The notes: a model not told the origin generated them from the letters alone. Positions 1 through 12,480 are shown, counted from the stretch's first letter. The stretch is DNA of 64,000 nucleotides from Ailanthus altissimus (GCA_946807835.1 OX327694.1:6832001-6896000), one strand, 5' to 3'. Made by a program: numbers and translations.

Positions 1-2640
1 GTGATATCTCTCTATTAAACCACACTTATATGGACCTCATTCCTAAATGCAAGAATCCTAAAAAGATAGAGGGAACACAGACCTATTAGCCTTTATAATG
101 TAATTTACAAAATCATAGCTAAGGACATTACTAATAAGATGAAGTACATGTTGGATGACTTGATTTTCCTCAGAGTGCCTTCATTCCCAATAAATTGATA
201 TTCGATAATATATTAGTGGGGTATGAATGTATGGATAAAAATAGCAGCATTAGGAAAGGGGTGACAAATTAGGCAACCTTAAAACTTGACATAAATAAGG
301 CTTATGATAAGATAGAGTGAATATTTTGAATGGGTTTCTTCTCTAAATGGGTTAGTCTAATAATGAAATGTACCTCTTTTCTTACCTATCAATATTATTA
401 AATGGTTCTCTAAAATATGTTATCAATCCTCAAAAGGGACTAAGGAATGGATGCCCCTTTATCCCAATATCTGTTCAATTTAAGAGTTGAGGCTCTTTTT
501 TCCCTTATTTTGGAAGTTAAGAAAAGGAAGCTCATTTATAGCATTAAGTTCTTTAAAGAACTATATTAACTCATCTTCTATTTACTGATAACAACCTTAT
601 TTTCTCCGGATGAGTAAAATTTAAAAATTATTTTAGATATTTACTCCAAGGCTTCAAGTTAGCAAATTAATATGGAAAAATCCTCAACGTTCTTCAATCT
701 AAACACGATCTAAGCAAGAAAGTTAGAGATTTGTAACATCTTAAGGTTAAGAGCTATATCTATTCATAAGAATTATTTTTTTTCCCTTCAATGATTGGAA
801 AAACAAAAAAGCCTCCATTAAAAGCATAAAGCTCAAGATACATGACAGAATAAGTAAATGGATTACAAAATGGTTCTTTTGGGGGGGGATTCTAATCAAA
901 GTTATGGCCCAAAAAATTTCAAATTATGTTATGAGAGTTTTTAAGCTACCATTATCTATATGTAAGGGAATTCAAAAGCAAGTTAGAGCTTTCTGGTAAG
1001 GCAAGAAAGAGCAAACCAACCCAGTAAGTATCTTGGAACACTTTAAGTGCACTATAAAAAAGAGGGTGGCTTTGGCTTTAAAAATATGCAAGCTTTCAAC
1101 CAAGCTCTTTTTACAAAGTAGAGATAGAGGATTATTCAGTTTCCAAATTCTCTTATGGCTAAGGTATTTAAAGACAAATATTTCCCTCATAATTTATTTA
1201 TGGATAGTAAGGTCGATAACATGTACACTTAGAAAAGCATTTTATAAGATTGAGAGGTGTTAAAAATAGGAACAAGGTAGAGAATTAGAAAATGAGATCA
1301 GGTCATAATATATATATATATATGGATAATCCGTTGCCTAGACCAAAGAGTTTCAAACCATTATCTGCCTAAACCTTGCCAGATTGTACAAAAGTGTCAT
1401 AGCTTATTATAATGGAATGATAGTAGGATACACTAATATTGACTAACCATTTTAAAGCATAAGATGTGGAGATTATTCAAAGAATTTCTATTCCAAAATG
1501 GAGGTGATCAAGATCAGCTTCTTTAACACTATAATAAGAAAGGCTTCTATACAATGAAAAGTGGTTGCTTGGCAATTGAAGAACCCAAACCAACCTTTAT
1601 CATTTGGAAATCAGTCAACGTTGTGGAACTTTTTATGGAATCTTAACATATCAGCTAAAACGAAAATCTTCATTTATAGGGCATGTATAACAAACTTCCA
1701 ACTATACTAAACCTAATGAGAAGAAGAATTATTGATTATGCTTTACGTAGCAGGTGTAGGAGACAGTATGAGGATGTATGTCATGCTTTGTTAAGCTATA
1801 AACACTCCAAAAGAGTGTGGAATCACTCTCTATTTATCCAAGCCACTATAGACACCTAAATCATCTCTATGGGCTGCTAAGTGAAAGCTCAAAAGCCTTG
1901 CCAAAAGACCAAATTGAGTTAAGATAATGATTCATTGGTAGTTTGATGGTCAAGAAATAAATTTCAGGCAAAAAATGTGGTAGTTTGGTGGTCCATAAAT
2001 AAATTCCAAGCAAAAAAAAAGTGATTAAAGACCCTAGTCATATTGTTGCTCAAGATGAAGCTATGTTAGAGGCTTATCAAGCAACAAAGTACTTAGAAAC
2101 GCCTTCAAGTAGCTGTAGATAAGTTACTACCCAATCAACTTGGCAACCCCCTAAACCTAATGGTTTTTAAATTGAATGTTGATACAGCTTTGACGAATGT
2201 TAAAAGTAAGGTTGGGGTGGGAATAATGATAAGAGATTAATTAGGAGATGTTATAGTTTCAACAGTTTCAACTCAACATTAAAACTAAGTACATGGAAGC
2301 TCAAATTGTGTTGTTGAGGATGAAACTAGCTATAAAGACAGGATTGGACCCAATTTAACTAGAATTGGATTGTTTAAACATCATCAATTACATCAAGCAA
2401 AAAATATCTCTCTAATTAGAAGTTGGGTGCTTAATATTAAAGATAACATCTTTGGCTTGTAACTTAAAAATGTAGAATTTTGTTTATTCCTAAAAAATTG
2501 TATTGTTGCTGCTCACAAACCGGCCAAATTGACTCAGAACTATAGAGAACCGCGGGTTTGATTAGAAGAGACACATGATGATGTCTCATCTTTGTTGTAG
2601 TTCTTTGCTTCTTAATGAATCCACCTTTATTCAAAAAATA
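1..2640 (+). mobile_element. Degenerate LINE (non-LTR retrotransposon) ORF2 remnant, 5' end outside window
   Basis: Reading the + strand in shifting frames gives the familiar order of a plant LINE ORF2. There is a reverse-transcriptase start around 30-230, then a LDINKAYDKIE-like RT motif at about 282-318. The post-RT region follows around 1030-1200, with GGFGFKNMQAFNQALFTK and a KVFKDKYFP-like segment. A terminal RNase H-like domain begins near 2165 (KLNVDTA) and runs to about 2555. Every frame is broken by stops and frameshifts, so it cannot be functional. The 3' end is near 2640, about 200 bp upstream of the Mpv17-type gene, so the LINE debris abuts that promoter. A short (TA)n tract lies at about 1306-1322. 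Confidence 0.85.
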
Positions 2641-2841
2641 CAACAGGTGAATTTTCTTATGATGCCGAGGCACTAACGTGGCCAATTTTCAGCGGCAAAC
2701 TAACCCCGACTTGAAATATTCATAAGAAGATCAAACTAACAGTTCCAAACCTTAAAAACGAACACCATCGGTTGCAATTGCAATTACATAGAATCAATCT
2801 TACGCTACATAAACATACTTCTTCTAAAACCCTAATCTTAC

Positions 2842-5800
2842 ATGGCGGCTCTCAACACCACAACCAACTGTAAGCTCTCTCTACTCACCACAAAAGCCAT
2901 CTCAAAATCCCCAAAATTCAGTTTCTATCCGGTTATCTTCCCCATTAAACCCATCACTAGATCACATCAACTTAACCCATCAAAGAATTCAAGCTTTTTA
3001 ACCACAAAGAGGGGGAATTGGGTCATTGGGTCGGTCACTGAGGACAAAGAAGTGGTCTCAGTGAAGAGTAAGCAATTAAAGGACGAAAAAAACAGTTTAT
3101 TAGTTAATGGGTCCGAAGATTTCGAGGCTGTTTCTTCTTCAGATGAAGGAAAAGAAATTGATGCTAATGATAGGTTGATTGGTAGAGCAATTAATGCTAC
3201 AATTGTTCTTGGTGCTGGTACTGTTGCAGTCACCAAGTTGCTGACCATTGATCATGATTACTGGCATGTGAGTGATCTTATTTCTTGGATTCTGTTTCTT
3301 CTGGTTTGGTTTTTGGCTTACGATTTGGTATTTTTAGGTTGCTTGAAATTGGTTATGCTCATTCTTATTGTGAGCTTTGGGATTGATATTGGTTATTTGA
3401 GGTTTTAGTGCACAATTTTGCCTTCTTTCTTTGATAGGATTAGATGATCTTCAGGGTTGTTTGATTATAACTAGATGAATTAATCCAGGACTCAAGCTAT
3501 TGATTAACTAATAGCTAATTAGGAAGCTTTTGACACTAACAAGGGGGCAATTCTTGTTCCGAAATGAGAATTTTTTTGGAAAATCTAAAAGTTCAGCAAA
3601 CTAAAATGTAGTAGAAGAAGGTGAAAATAATGTGGAATTGGAGTGAAACTATCTTCTTTGCACTTCCATTAACAAAACAGAATGTCAGCACTCAAGCTAT
3701 TGATTAACTAATAGCTAATTAGGAAGCTTTTGACACTAACAAGGGGGCAATTCTTGTTCCAAAATGAAATTTTTTTTGGAAAATCTAAAAGTTCAGCAAA
3801 CTAAAATGTATTAGAAGAAGGTGAAAATAATGTGGAATTGGAGTGAAACTATCTTCTTTGCAATTCCATTAACAAAACAGAATGTCAGCACTCAAGCTAT
3901 TGATTAACTAATAGCTAATTAGGAAGCTTTTGACACTAACAAGGGGGCAATTCTTGTTCCAAAATGAAATTTTTTTTGGAAAATCAAAAAGTTCAGCAAA
4001 CTAAAATGTATTAGAAGAAGGTGAAAATAATGTGGAATTGGAGTGAAACTATCTTCTTTGCAATTCCATTAACAAAACAGAATGTCAGCACTTCACAAAA
4101 CAGAATGTTAGCAGCTAGTTATTGTAAGTTGTCACTCATGATTCCGCACTTATTTTTTTATTGTTGAATTTCTCAGGGGTGGACCTTATATGAAATTTTG
4201 AGGTATGCACCTGAACATAATTGGATTGCATATGAACAAGCTCTCAAAACAAACCCTGTTTTAGCCAAAATGGCAATAAGTGGGATCGTCTACTCTATAG
4301 GAGATTGGATTGCACAAGTGAGTCTTTCTTTCTCTCCTTTTTCTCTTTTCTTAATGGTTTTTGTTGTCAACAAATCTAATTTTTGTTAATTGTTTAGATT
4401 TATCCTACTAAATATGCAGTGTTATGAAGGGAAACCACTTTTTGATTTTGACCTGCAACGCATGTCCAGATCAGGCCTTGTTGGATTTACTCTTCATGGA
4501 TCCCTATCTCATTATTACTACCAGTTCTGTGAGGTGATAATTGTTGTTCATGTTTTCTTCATTTCATCTTATTTTTTGGTTTTTCATTAATGGCTGAAAT
4601 CTTTTGCTTTGTTAGTAGGCTCTTTTTCCTTTTCAAGATTGGTGGGTGGTCCCTGCCAAAGTTGCCTTTGATCAAACAATATGGGCGGCAGTCTGGAACA
4701 GCATCTATTATGTGGTTTTGGGGCTATTGCGTTTTGAGTCCCCTGCCAATATTTTTAGCGAACTGAAGGCAACATTTTGGCCCTTGCTGACTGTAAGAAG
4801 CTCTTTTAATTTCATCCACACACGTTATGCATATCTTTAAGTTGCCTTCAATATCAACTTTTCACATGTGACTTGTAAGTGGTGATGTCTGAAAAGGCAC
4901 CTAAGGATCTGCAGGATTAGCATTCAGTAGAATGCTTATTAGTCAGAGCATGTTTCTTTATTTCCTTGCATATGCAATTGTGACTTTCGTTTTTGATCTT
5001 TACTAGTTGTTTCTCTGTAACGATCAGGTAAAAGAGAGAAATTTTAAACTTATATTACATCATTTGTAGTTATATATACAAATTTCAAATTGAATTTGAT
5101 TTGTGGTCTTGTAATATCTGGTTGCTGCCTCGTCAGGTTTGACAAACAAAATTTTTACCTCCAAATTATAGTGAAAACAGCAGAGAACAAGCAGAAAATT
5201 TCAAGTTCGATTAAAATCATGTTCTCTTTAACAAGTCACTATACTCTAAATTGCTGTTATTGATATCTAACGCTTATATTTCCCTTGATTTTCTTTTTCA
5301 GCTAGAAAACCAGAAAACTCATACTGAAGCATGAAGATATTTCTACGTCTGTTTTATCATAGTAATTAACAATGGAGAACTGTATATTAAGGGAAACAAG
5401 TGGATATAAAATGACAGTCCATTTACTGCTGCCTAATTTATTGTGAATTGCCCACTGACTGTCAAGAAGGCAGTCTTGCAGGTCCATTTATGGTTCAAAA
5501 TCAACCTAATTTTCAACCGGGCTGTCATAAAATAAGAAGTGTTAATTAATGCTTTTTAACTTCATTGCTTATTGATGTTTGGTGTCTAGATATAGCATAG
5601 GTTTGATTGTTAAGTTATAATTCGAACATTCATTGAAATTGTGATCACTGTTTTGATTTATGTTCCTTGACAGGCTGGATGGAAGCTTTGGCCCTTTGCT
5701 CACCTAATTACCTATGGTGTAATCCCTGTGGAGCAAAGACTTCTTTGGGTGGATTGCGTGGAGCTCATCTGGGTTACCATACTCTCAACGTAATTGTCTA

Positions 5801-6434
5801 ATCTCTATATTCATATGTCAAGAAAAGCACATCTTAAACTTTCACAATGGTGAATTTGTTTATACGTTGATTAGTTGTTGACAGTCTCATGACCATTCAT
5901 GCAGATAGTAATTGTGATTTATTATTCACCTGTTATTTTCTTTCCTTCATATGTCTTGTCCTCTATATTTCAGCAACTAAACAGTTTGATAGTAAAATAA
6001 AATGCTGAAATTGCTGGAGAATCCCATTTGGTGTTTCTATATTCATTTGTTCTCTCCTTAAGTTCATATAGGGTTGAATATGTGTTCAATTCGTGTTTCT
6101 ACTGCACAGCATATAAACATCATTGATCCATGAAGTTTGTGCTTGCTGTCTTCTTATGCAATTTGTTTTCTTCCTCAAGGTTCTCTATTTCAACATATGA
6201 TATGGAGGACCTCTGCAATTTTTTGTGCAATAAATTTTAGAAGTACATATTTTCCCTTCATTAAAATGCTTGTTATGTTTGGGAGGTCTCAGATCTTTGC
6301 TATTGAGATATCTTTCTAACAGTGGCTAATTCTTTTTCTTTCGTAGTTATTCAAATGAAAAATCAGAAGCCCGAATATCTGAGGCAACATTGGAGGAAAA
6401 CTCCAAATCTTCGTCAAGCAGTCAGGAGGTATAA
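2842..6434 (+). CDS. Mpv17/PMP22 family protein, probably plastid-targeted (six coding exons)
   Basis: Small integral membrane protein of the Mpv17/PMP22 family, whose members sit in organelle membranes; the exact substrate is not established. Exons by splice consensus and frame: 2842-3267, 4177-4317, 4420-4533, 4619-4792, 5674-5789, 6347-6434, giving about 352 aa. Residues 1 to about 110 are Ser/Thr/Lys-rich and look like a transit peptide, followed by a hydrophobic stretch (ATIVLGAGTVAVTKL). The family core then reads GIVYSIGDWIAQ, SGLVGFTLHGSLSHYYY, DWWVVPAKVAFDQTIWAAVW, and finally GWKLWPFAHLITYGVIPVEQ with WVDCVELIWVTILS, which matches the Mpv17 C-terminal signature. The tail EKSEARISEATLEE resembles plant plastid-type homologues. 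The last exon may instead splice at GTATAA after codon 6426-6428 to an acceptor at 6707, ending GAA TAA at 6713. A possible AATAAA lies at 6972-6977. Confidence 0.88.
3491..4090. repeat. Three perfect-length 200-bp tandem repeats in intron 1 of the Mpv17-type gene
   Basis: Units 3491-3690, 3691-3890 and 3891-4090 each start CTCAAGCTATTGATTAACTA and are exactly 200 bp. By eye, units 2 and 3 differ at one position and unit 1 differs from unit 2 at about five, so the 2/3 duplication is the newer one. A partial copy of the unit end (ACAAAACAGAATG) follows at about 4094-4106. The array lies wholly inside the intron and leaves the splice sites at 3268 and 4176 untouched. Confidence 0.95.
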
Positions 6435-6713
6435 CACAGCTACTCTCACACTCTTTATGCCAATCTGCAAATTTCATTGAATCAATATCTTAACAGCCAA
6501 TATGCACCTGAAATTAACCTGACCACTTCACTATAGATTTGTGTCTGTAGGTGAGGTAGGGTCAATTAATTTCTCATACAAACTCATATTGATTGTCATA
6601 TTTTGGACTTCGAATTTATCCCTTCTTCCAAAGACCCTGTAAAGAACTACGTAACTAGCTGATGTGCATCTAATCTTGCCTTTTCTTTTTCTTCTTGTCT
6701 TTTTCAGGAATAA

Positions 6714-7330
6714 ATGAATATCAGATCATTTTTTTGTTAGTAAAAGAATTTTCTAATAGCTTGAAAAGAGTGATCTACCCTGTCATCCTTATTGTTGCTG
6801 TAAATGCCAAATATGACATTGGAGCTACCATATGAACAGCATGCCAAAATTCTAGATCTGCCTCAACAGGAATTTGTACAGAAATACAGTAATGTATTTT
6901 TCCTGTCATAGATTCATAATTAATATGACCTTTTACTTGTGAGAAGAGAGACTGTAATATCAAATGGTACAAATAAATCTATAAAAATAGAGAATTTATT
7001 TATACTCCAGCTACACTTATGCATCTGCCAATGAGACGATTTTATTATTTATATTACATTGTTACTGCATAAACGTATATAATATTGGAAACTTGATAGC
7101 TGGAAAATTTGATAGCTGCAAGCTGACTGACTTTTTATAAAAAAATTCCTGCACCTTGATGGTTATAATATGTAATCCAATATGATCTGAAATTGTATAA
7201 TGATGCATTTTGTTCATCCTGTGCATACGTGTAAACTTTTTTTACCACCCAGAGCTTCATTCACTTTACCAGAAACTGAAAATTCTTCCTCCACTTCACT
7301 TGTACTAGCCTTGTGTTTTCAGGCTGTTAG
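6714..7330. other. 3' flank of the Mpv17-type gene, no gene seen
   Basis: This AT-rich stretch probably holds the 3' UTR and polyadenylation region of the upstream gene (AATAAA at 6972-6977). No further open frame or family motif is recognisable before the TRIM array. Confidence 0.5.
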
Positions 7331-8716
7331 TGTTAAAGTTAGTATTAAGATTAGATTTTTTATTTAGTCATTGTTAATTTAGAATATTTTTTATTATGTC
7401 AACTTTTGTATTATAATCATAATTTTTATGTATTATCTTTTTGTATATAGGTTAGAAATTTAATACGTAGATAAAATTCATCTTTGGGAATTATTATTCT
7501 GAGTGGAAATATAGACTCTAATTTCTCAACTATAATATCAGAACTTAAATTACATTTTATCTAACATAATATCAGAAATAGCTCTTACTTTTTACTTTCT
7601 AGCCACATATTTGCAATAAAACACTTACACTTGCAATACTAGTTTTTAATCTTTACACTCGAAGTGGTTGTCTTTTGCAATGTCTTGTCACTCTCTCACA
7701 ATGATTGTCTAACTTACACATATTATTATAAATTTATTTATTCAATTTTTTTTTAACCCTTTCGATTTGCTTTTTGGTTCATTTTGTAAATTGAAGTTAT
7801 TTTTTTCATCTTAAATTTGAGGGGAAAGTATTAAAATTAATATCAAATTAAAATTTTTTATTTAGTCATTATCAATTTAAATTTTTTTTAATTTAGAATA
7901 TTTTATATTGTGTTAACTTACATATTATAATCGTAATTTTTATGTATTATATTTTTCTCATGCTAGAGATATAATGCCTATATAAAGACCATCTTTTATA
8001 ATTATTATTCATAGTAGGAATACAAATATTCTAATTTCTCTAATATAATCTCAGAGATTCAAATCCAATTTATCTAACATAATATTATAAGTTTAATTTT
8101 AATTTATTATTTAATATGATATCGGAGCTAGCTTTTATTTTTCACTCTTTGGCTGTGATTTTTATAACAATGCATTTACACTTATAACGGTTGTTTATAA
8201 TCTATCTAACAATGTATTTACACTGATAATGATTATTTTTTACAATGTATTTTTTACTTTTTAACAATATTGTCATTCTCCGACAATCATTGCGTTACTT
8301 TGTCAATGATTATCTATCATACGTATCATTATAGATTTTTTTTAATTATTTTTTTCTTTTAATTTGCTTCTCAATTTACTTTACAAACTCAAGTTATTTT
8401 TTTAATCTTGAGTTTGAAGGAGAGTGTTAAAGTTAATACTAAATTAGGATTTCTTATTTAATAATTGTCAATTTAAGATACTTTTTAATTAAAGATATTT
8501 TTTGTTGTGTCAACTTTCGTATATAATCGTAATTTTTATATATTATATTTTTTATATAGGTTAGGGATTTAAATTAATATTTATATAAATATCATCTTTA
8601 ATAATTATTATTTAGAGTGAAAATACATAAATTTTAATTTTTTCAATATAATATAAGAACTTTAATTCGAATTTATTTATCATGATATAAAAACTTTAAT
8701 TCTAATTTATCTAACA
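7331..8716 (+). mobile_element. Tandem TRIM retrotransposon: three short LTRs sharing two internal domains
   Basis: Three diverged direct repeats have LTR-like ends, TGTTA...TAACA: LTR1 7331-7566 (236 bp), LTR2 7829-8079 (251 bp, start decayed to TATTA) and LTR3 8425-8716 (292 bp, lengthened by a local duplication of its last 40 or so bp). The first internal domain opens with a degraded initiator-Met primer-binding site (AATATCAGAAATAGC, near 7568). The second has ATATCGGAGCTAGC at about 8119-8132. Purine-rich tracts precede LTR2 (GAGGGGAAAG) and LTR3 (GAAGGAGAG). The internal domains are only 262 and 345 bp and non-coding, which fits TRIM (terminal-repeat retrotransposon in miniature). No clean target duplication is visible at the outer ends. 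Confidence 0.72.
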
Positions 8717-9223
8717 ACTTAAATTTCTTATATTGTTGTATTATGGTTTGAGATATTGTGAATTTCATTTTGAGCCCTTTGTTCAACATGCTATTAGCTA
8801 AATTTCATTGATTATGTTTGCAAAGTAATATAATTATAGACAATTTTTTTTTATCGACAACTTACGAGGTATTTAGTGAATCTTAAAAATCAGGAGCTTA
8901 TGAGTTGTGACAAATTAGGAAATTATTTTTTGTTTTAATTGTGGATGAAGTGCACGTTATTATTTATCACTGAATTATAATAACTTTTGTAATTATGAAA
9001 TGAAACTACTCTTTCTTTCTTTTTTATACATTTCAAATGATAATTAAGAATAATGAAATTTATATAAAACAAAGGGAATTTTTTAGAAATAATCCTTATT
9101 TTTAAGTTTTTTTTTTTATTTACAAATGAATGGAGTAATTTTTGTAGTTAAAAAATGAAAAATTATATTCCCAATTTATATTTTCTCTCTCTACTAAAAA
9201 TTTTGAACACTTTCTAAATTTAA
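8717..9223. other. AT-rich intergenic stretch
   Basis: No coding frame, RNA gene or dated repeat is recognisable. The composition is dominated by A/T homopolymer-like runs. Confidence 0.5.
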
Positions 9224-10010
9224 ATTATAAAAATAATTAAATTGTGAGTAAAATAAGTGAAAGATGGATAAATTGTGTTGTAGTGAAATTGTGAAGAGAA
9301 ATAAGACGAATGAAATTAAAATTTTGAAAAAATTTAAAAAATTTAGAAAATTTAAAATCAAATGGATCAAAGAAAATTTTCACATGACCATTTCCCGTAT
9401 GCGCTAAATGAACCACGCGAATGGCTTTCTTTTTTTTTTCTTTTTTTAAAGTTATTTATTTATTATTTATATTATATTATTAAAATAAATAATTATTTAA
9501 TTAAAAAATAGAATGGCCATTTTACAAATAATAACAATAGATAAAATAAAATAAAATAAATTATTTAATTAATTTTTTTTATATATTTTGAAAACTCATT
9601 ATAAAAAAATTTTAAAGAACAATTAAAAAAGGTTTTTTACATTTCATAAGCAAGGCCGCCTAATTGGGTGCGCGCAAAACACCAAAAACTGTTTTTTTTT
9701 TTATAATCTGTTTTAATTTAAAATTTAATTAAAATATTAAATAATATATTTATTGAAATTTATTAAATTAAAAATATTAATTTAATAATTAAATAATTAA
9801 TATGTTTATTTCTAATTTAATAATTAAAAATAAAAGAAAAATAACCATTTTGCGTGAGGCTTTTCCGTGTGAATTTTTTCGAATTATTTTTCACATTTTC
9901 AAATTTCTAAATTTTTATCTTCATTCATTTTATTTCTTTTCACAATTTCACCACAAATACAATCTATTCATCTTTTACTTGTTTTACTCATAATATAATT
10001 ATTTTTTAAT
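9224..10010. mobile_element. Long-inverted-repeat element (foldback or non-autonomous Mutator-like)
   Basis: The left arm (about 9224-9430) and the reverse complement of the right arm (about 9835-10010) match over roughly 170-200 bp with small indels. The clearest shared block is TTCACAATTTCACYACAA followed by a TTTTACTCAYAAT segment at the outer end. The 400-bp centre is AT-rich, with one GC-rich patch around 9651-9680, and encodes no transposase. Long terminal inverted repeats with a non-coding centre fit a foldback element or a non-autonomous MULE. I could not settle the target duplication. Confidence 0.6.
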
Positions 10011-10278
10011 ACAAATATTGTATTACAAAATGTACATATCAAAGAGTTATAATTGTTGTTATAGTTGTTTATAACATGTGCATCTCAATTATAATTATTT
10101 ACACCTGTCTAATTGAAATAATTATAAATCACAATTATTAATTGTCTCTAATAATTAAATAAAATAAATTCTTTAGCCTCTCTGAAGACTTGAACCCTTC
10201 CAATGCAATTGGGTGCAGCTAAAAAAGAAAATAACTTAAAAATAAAAGTTATTTCTGAAAAATTCCCTAAAACAAATA

Positions 10279-10298
10279 TGGGCCAAATATTTTGGGCC
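10279..10298 (+). promoter_or_regulatory. Paired TGGGCC (site II type) promoter motifs
   Basis: Two TGGGCC hexamers at 10279-10284 and 10293-10298 lie about 150 bp upstream of the small ORF at 10439. Site II (TGGGCY) pairs are common in promoters of constitutively expressed plant genes. The placement supports a real transcription unit here; the functional assignment is inference. Confidence 0.5.
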
Positions 10299-10438
10299 TT
10301 TGGCCTGGAAGAATTTCTACAAAATGCGCGGGACAAAAACGACCGCAAAGAATTCCAACGGTAATCGAAATAGAGCCGCTGCGCCCCAGATCCCCAAATC
10401 TGGTTTTTCTGGAGCCCTAGATCCGGTGTTTGATAAAA

Positions 10439-10615
10439 ATGGCAAAACTCGAACCAATCGACGACGAACCAAAGGACGATCGGTCCAAAATCAAGACCAG
10501 CAACATTAAGAGAAATCATGGATCCACCAAGTTTTTCGTTTTCGTAGATTATTTGTTTCTCTTCATTTTTCTGGTATTTCTGTGTTTCATTGTTCTCAAG
10601 ATTGTCGGTTTCTGA
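10439..10615 (+). CDS. Small (58 aa) single-pass membrane protein, family not identified
   Basis: The ATG at 10439 begins [17 protein letters not shown]. It encodes a charged hydrophilic N-terminal half (about 30 residues, acidic then Lys/Arg-rich) and then a strongly hydrophobic span of about 22 residues ([20 protein letters not shown]) ending IVGF. The layout suggests a tail-anchored or type II single-pass protein. Two TGGGCC motifs sit upstream. A donor at 10649 (CTCAG/GTGATT) soon after the stop and an acceptor at 12236 (TTGCAG) suggest a 1.6-kb intron in the 3' UTR with a last exon from 12237. A chance ORF is possible because of its small size, but the GC-richer context, promoter motifs and clean amphipathic layout favour a real gene. 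Confidence 0.55.
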   Translation: MAKLEPIDDEPKDDRSKIKTSNIKRNHGSTKFFVFVDYLFLFIFLVFLCFIVLKIVGF

Positions 10616-10648
10616 GCTCCACCTTTCGCACCTCCTTCTTTAACTCAG

Positions 10649-12480
10649 GTGATTCTTCAAGTCTAGCTTTTATTAATTTATTTATCTATTTGGGTTAATA
10701 TATTTTTCAATGCATTGCTTATACTTAAATCATTTCTTTAGTGAGTGAATCCTTGGTTCTTTATTTATTTATTTTTCTGGTAGGGATAGTTTGAATGCAA
10801 TCGATCTAAGCTATGCAAATTTTGTCCTTTTGGTGGGTAAGACAGTTTTTGAGAACTTCGCTTCAGGAAACGATTTTTGACTTACATTGTATCCGAAATC
10901 GCTTTGTTTTAATATATATAACACAGTTTTCTTGAACTATCATTTATTACGAAGTCATTAACTTCGGTTTTCTTGAACGCTCAATCTGAAATATTGAGGG
11001 AACAAGTTATTATGAGCATATCAAATTTGTCAGAATGAATAAAGGCCAAGAAGATGTACTCATTTAGTTGAGAATGTTTTGAAGCATTTTAACGTACAAA
11101 CTTCAATGGTTCTTGGATATTAATTACTTTGCAGATTTGTTGTTAAGTCTGTGTTGGTTGTTTGCTTATAATGGTTAATAATATTGATTTTAAGGTTGTC
11201 AAGTTTGTGTTGGTTGTTTGCTTAAAATGGTTTGCAATATTGATAAATATGCATTTGTTGTATAATAGCACAAGGGACATCATTAATGGGGTAGGCATCG
11301 ACAGAGAATGGGGTTGAATCTGTATGCTTTTGGAAAAAAAAAATGTTAACCGTGGTTTATTTCTACATATAGTTTTTCAATCATTTCCTATACCATTTTC
11401 TCCTTGAATTGCATGGAAAACTTAGTGAAAGGGAGTAATCCAGTTAACTCTTAATGAAGGGAGAATAATTTCTGGGACCTTGGCTGGCTAGACTAATTCT
11501 TAATTTAGGGTTCTATGAATGTGAAAGAATCATGGTTGGTTGCTTTATAAGGAGTCTCTTTTATTATTTAGGTTCATTTATCATAAGGCCAGCTATCTAT
11601 CTTTTCAATGGTGCAATTTATATAGTCATGACAGATTAATTATTTCCATACAACCTTTACAAAAGTTGCCACTACTAATCAAATTATGTTGTGTTGTTTC
11701 ACTTATTTGAAGAAAAGATGGATTACTTTGTGCCTTATTCACTTTTAAACCACTAATTAGATGACTAAGATAGTGATGGTGGTGCAACAGTGCAATGAGC
11801 AAACATTCAATCAGCTGATTTATGAATGCTCATCGTGGAACAATGAAAAAATGGAACTTCATTTGATTTGTGTACAGTTATCAGACAAATAACCATTTTG
11901 TGCTTCTGACTGACTCTGGAAAATTAAATGAATGTTCTTTCAAATAATATCTTCGGAGAGCAATGTTCTAAAAAACATATGATGCTTACTTCTTAGTTCT
12001 TATGACCTCTTCTCATTTTGGTTCTGACTTTTTGTAATTTGAGGTTTTATTCTAAGGCTCATGGGAGGCGTGATAAGAATTAATGAGTTGATGATGTTAT
12101 ACTGCAATCATAATAACTAATGTCAATTCATTCACCTTTCTTGAACATTTATTTTCTTTCTGTGTTTTCCTGTTGTTTTTCTTTTTCTTCTTTGTCACGT
12201 ATTGTTAGTTACCTGGACCGTTTTACTCTTTTGCAGGATATACTCAAGGAATTGTCTAGGCATGTATATTAGGAGTTCAAGGTCAGAGGCACCTCTGGTG
12301 TTGGCTTGGTCAGATTCAGATTGCCTTATTTTAGACTTTGGATATCTTTCTTGACATTATGGGACCCTTGTTTGTGATATAACTTCTCTTTTTTCCCCCC
12401 CTTTCTAGATCTCTTTTCTATCTTCCTTCTTTTGTTATGACCCACATAACATTAGCTTTGATAAATGAAATTTCTTGAGA
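10649..12480 (+). other. Possible 3'-UTR intron (10649-12236) and terminal non-coding exon of the small membrane-protein gene
   Basis: No coding frame of note is present. The acceptor at 12236 has a long T-rich tract before it (about 12175-12232). Sequence after 12237 is non-coding, with possible polyadenylation-like AATGAA near 12467. This is offered as the likely transcript structure, not proven. Confidence 0.35.

Noticed and set aside
10148..10519. 123-codon minus-strand frame overlapping the small membrane-protein gene
   Set aside because: No start context or family motif; it crosses the TGGGCC promoter and is explained as a shadow.
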